From assembly GCA_965200525.1 (NCBI GenBank), contig OZ241368.1, forward strand, positions 2,108,001 to 2,172,000: a stretch of 64,000 nucleotides of DNA, in the 5' to 3' direction. The translations under genes were made by a program, and so were the position numbers. Shown piece after piece: positions 61,962 to 64,000 of this stretch; positions within the stretch are counted from its first letter, which is position 1, and every line of letters begins with the position of its first letter. This DNA is from JANNPJ01 sp965200525. GTDB taxonomy: Bacteria > Actinomycetota > Actinomycetes > Actinomycetales > Kineosporiaceae. The notes beneath the pieces were generated by a model, which made no database searches, had not been told where the DNA came from, and saw only the letters and a list, made by a program, of their open reading frames with translations.

Positions 61962-62954
61962 ATGACGGGCGACAAGAATTCCGGCGCGGCGGTAGAGGTC
62001 CGCGGCCTGCACAAGTCCTACGGCGGGCGGATGGTCCTCGACCGTCTCGACCTCGATGTGGCCGAGGGCGAGGTGGTCGGGCTGATCGGGGCCAACGGGG
62101 CCGGCAAGACCACGGCGGTGGAGTGCCTGCAAGGCCTCCGCCGCCCCGACGGAGGCTGGGTCCGGGTCCTCGGCCTGGACCCGGTCCGGGACGCCGAACG
62201 GTTGCGGCCCCAGCTCGGCAGCCAGCTGCAGGACTCGGGGCTGCCCGACCGGCTGCGGGTCGGCGAGGCGGTCGAGCTGTTCGCGACCTCACGCTCGACT
62301 CGGGGCGACGACCTGCTGGAGCAGTTCGGGCTGAGCCCGAGGCGCCGCTCGGCCTTCGCCTCGCTCAGCGGCGGCGAGCGGCAGCGGCTGTTCCTGGTGC
62401 TGGCCCTGCTGAACCGGCCGCGACTGGTGATCCTCGACGAGCTGACCCAGGGTCTGGATCCCGCTGCCCGCCGGGAGGTCTGGTCGGCCGTCGCCCAGCT
62501 GCGTGCGGCCGGTACCACCGTGCTGCTGGTCACGCACGAGCTCGACGAGGCCGAGGCCCTGTGCGGGCGGGTGGTGGCCCTGCGCTCGGGCCGGGTACTG
62601 GACGCCGGCACCCCGGCCGAGCTGGTGGCCCGCCATGCCCGCTGGGCCACGGTCAGTTTCGCCGCGACCGGGATCGACGTCCGGCCCGAGGGGGTCGACG
62701 AGGCCCGGGCCCGGTTGCGCCGGTTGCCGGGCGTGCGCGACGTGTCGTACCAGGACGGCGATCTGAGCATCCGGGGTGAGCGTCAGGTGATCGCCCAGGT
62801 CGGCGCCTGGCTGGTGGAACTCGGCCGCATTCCGCCGGATCTGAGGGTCGAGGTGCCCGACCTCGAAGCAGCCCTGCTGGCGCTGCTCGACGACCCGGCC
62901 GCCGCCACCGAAACCGCCCGGCCCACCACCGAACCGATCGGAGCCCCCTCGTGA
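61962..62954 (+). CDS. ABC transporter ATP-binding protein (drug/export type)
   Basis: A 330-residue ATPase. Walker A GANGAGKTT is near residue 45, the signature LSGGERQRL near 138, Walker B LVILDELTQGLDP near 160, and the switch His in VTHELDEAE. The C-terminal extension of about 100 residues is usual in DrrA-like exporters. ATG 61962 is chosen; ATG 61926 is in frame and possible. Its stop overlaps the permease gene by 4 nt. The pair is an ABC-2 type exporter, substrate unknown. Confidence 0.92.
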   Translation: MTGDKNSGAAVEVRGLHKSYGGRMVLDRLDLDVAEGEVVGLIGANGAGKTTAVECLQGLRRPDGGWVRVLGLDPVRDAERLRPQLGSQLQDSGLPDRLRVGEAVELFATSRSTRGDDLLEQFGLSPRRRSAFASLSGGERQRLFLVLALLNRPRLVILDELTQGLDPAARREVWSAVAQLRAAGTTVLLVTHELDEAEALCGRVVALRSGRVLDAGTPAELVARHARWATVSFAATGIDVRPEGVDEARARLRRLPGVRDVSYQDGDLSIRGERQVIAQVGAWLVELGRIPPDLRVEVPDLEAALLALLDDPAAATETARPTTEPIGAPS

Positions 62955-63739
62955 GCAGCACCGTCCTCGACCCGGCCACCGCCCCCGTCACCGGGGCCCG
63001 GCACCGGTCGGCCCTGAACCGCCTGATCCGGACCGAGATCCGGCTGATGATCCGCGACCCGCTCACCCTGACCTTCGTGTTCGCCTTTCCGATCGTGACC
63101 ATGCTGATCATCGGCGGGTCGTTCGGCCGCTCCCCGGACGAGTCCTTCGCCGGGGTGGACCCGGCCCACTGGTATGTGGCCTCGTACTTCACCGTCGTCG
63201 TCGGGGCCACCGGGCTGGTCAGCCTGCCGGTGCACATCGCCTCGTACCGCGAGCGGGGCGTGCTGCGCCGGTTCGCCGCGTCCGGATTTCCCCGGTGGTC
63301 GTTCGCCGTGGCCCAGCTGGCGGTCGGGCTGGCCACGATCGCGCTCGGCTCGGCGCTGCTGCTCGCGGTGGCGGCTCCGGTGTACGGCGTGCCGCCGGTG
63401 CACGACGGGGGGCGGGTCGTCGCCGGGGTGGCGGTCGGGGCCGTGGCCTTCGTCAGCCTGGGAATCCTGCTGGGAGGCGTTCTGCGGTCGGCCCGTTCGG
63501 CTCAGGCCGTCGGGTTGCTGCTTTTCTTCCCCTCGTTCCTGCTCGGCGTGGGCGGGCCACCGCCGGCGGTGATGGGAACGGCCCTGAAGAACATCTCGGC
63601 CGTCCTACCGCTGGCCCTGGTGACCACGGCGATCCGCGACCCCTGGCTGGGGCTCGGGCCGGGGACGGGCGCCCTGATCGTGGTCAGCGTCATCGCCGTC
63701 CTGGCTCTGGCCCTCTCGGTCCGCCGCACCGCGCTGTGA
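62951..63739 (+). CDS. ABC-2 type transporter permease
   Basis: A 262-residue protein with six hydrophobic segments, the usual layout of ABC-2 permeases: RLMIRDPLTLTFVFAFPIVT, then WYVASYFTVVVGATGLVSLP, VHIASYRERGVLRRFAASGF, and others. The conserved RE.GVL.R.... loop before helix 3 (YRERGVLRRF) is present. GTG 62951 is in the GTGA overlap with the ATPase gene. It forms the membrane part of the exporter. Confidence 0.92.
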   Translation: MSSTVLDPATAPVTGARHRSALNRLIRTEIRLMIRDPLTLTFVFAFPIVTMLIIGGSFGRSPDESFAGVDPAHWYVASYFTVVVGATGLVSLPVHIASYRERGVLRRFAASGFPRWSFAVAQLAVGLATIALGSALLLAVAAPVYGVPPVHDGGRVVAGVAVGAVAFVSLGILLGGVLRSARSAQAVGLLLFFPSFLLGVGGPPPAVMGTALKNISAVLPLALVTTAIRDPWLGLGPGTGALIVVSVIAVLALALSVRRTAL

Positions 63740-63770
63740 CCACAGCCCGGTGAGCGCGGGGCTCGAACTT

Positions 63771-64000
63771 ATGATGCTGGGCATGGGCGAACGAGCGGCG
63801 CGGTGGGCGGCTCCGGCGGCCGTCGCCGTCCTGGTCGTCGTCGGCGCGGGCCAGAGCATCGGTCAGGGCCACCAGAACCGGGCCGCGGTGGCCATCGCCG
63901 CGGTCGTCGCGATCGCTCTCACGCCGGCCCTGCGCGCCACCGGGCTCCGGCTGCCGGCGGCGGCCGTCGTCATCGCCGTCTCGGTCGCCGTGATCTGCGA
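63771..64000 (+). CDS. Membrane protein, N-terminal part, cut by window end
   Basis: The open frame starts at ATG 63771 (or 63774/63783) and runs off the window. About 75 residues are seen, with helices WAAPAAVAVLVVVGAGQSIG, AAVAIAAVVAIALTPAL and LPAAAVVIAVSVAVIC. Three successive helices directly downstream of a DrrAB-type ABC exporter often begin a sensor histidine kinase in actinobacteria, but the conserved kinase parts are outside the window. Confidence 0.55.
   Translation, partial: MMLGMGERAARWAAPAAVAVLVVVGAGQSIGQGHQNRAAVAIAAVVAIALTPALRATGLRLPAAAVVIAVSVAVIC

Noticed and set aside
1..64000. CRISPR array or rRNA genes
   Set aside because: I saw no regularly spaced short repeats and no rRNA-like conserved blocks anywhere in the window.

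Overview
The window comes from a high-GC actinomycete. Supporting markers are an intact OleA / fused OleBC / OleD cluster, a WhiB protein, a DnaE2 polymerase with an actinobacterial LexA box, a SigE-like ECF sigma factor and frequent GTG starts with 4-nt gene overlaps. I cannot name the genus.

About 1-40,560 is accessory DNA. It opens with two NTPase genes that look like defence or conflict genes. One is a protein with two P-loop modules (4-2358). The other is a PD-(D/E)XK nuclease fused to a NACHT NTPase (3164-6565, minus strand). The nuclease-coding 5' end of the second gene, its upstream DNA and a 55-bp block resembling the 3' half of tRNA-Phe(GAA) form a 0.94-kb direct repeat (6281-7225 and 39623-40563). 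A third, shorter copy lies at 24126-24287. The two 55-bp blocks (7150-7204 and 40489-40543) read best as right-hand attachment sites of two related integrative elements stacked at one tRNA gene. The intact tRNA should then lie left of the window.

The second element (about 7205-40540) is heavily decayed. It holds insertion sequences (IS4-, IS256- and IS630-type) and remnants of IS110, IS3-like, Tn3, an integrase-type transposase and a group II intron reverse transcriptase. It also holds broken host-type genes (kup, a cation/proton antiporter, a response regulator, a WYL regulator, a toxin). Its intact cargo is dominated by oxidoreductases divergent from a regulator: SDR/TetR at 11.4-13.0 kb, quinone reductase/MarR at 13.7-15.3 kb, XRE/SDR at 21.2-23.2 kb and SDR/TetR at 32.1-33.4 kb. 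Other cargo includes a lone SDR, GNAT, NTF2-like, SWIM-associated and CYTH-like proteins, a response regulator with a GAF-EAL c-di-GMP phosphodiesterase, and a sigma factor with its membrane partner. A decayed Tn3-type res/resolvase locus lies at 33.6-34.3 kb.

From 40.8 to 46.3 kb lie a MazEF-type toxin-antitoxin pair, a broken DHA2 exporter, a metal-response operon (MerR-like regulator, small Cys-containing membrane protein, ACR3/BASS-type permease) and a RibD-C/DHFR-like protein.

From 46.3 kb to the end the genes are intact and look like core chromosome. They include dnaE2 with an SOS box, a large membrane protein, a GGCT-like protein, a WhiB protein followed by a polyprenyl-synthetase-like protein without its Asp-rich motifs, and a low-affinity iron permease-like protein. 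After these come the oleA-oleBC-oleD operon (head-to-head hydrocarbon or beta-lactone pathway), an HxlR/VOC pair, and an ABC exporter followed by a membrane protein cut by the window edge. Frameshifts and nonsense codons are confined to the region before about 46 kb. This argues for real pseudogene decay rather than uniformly poor sequence.
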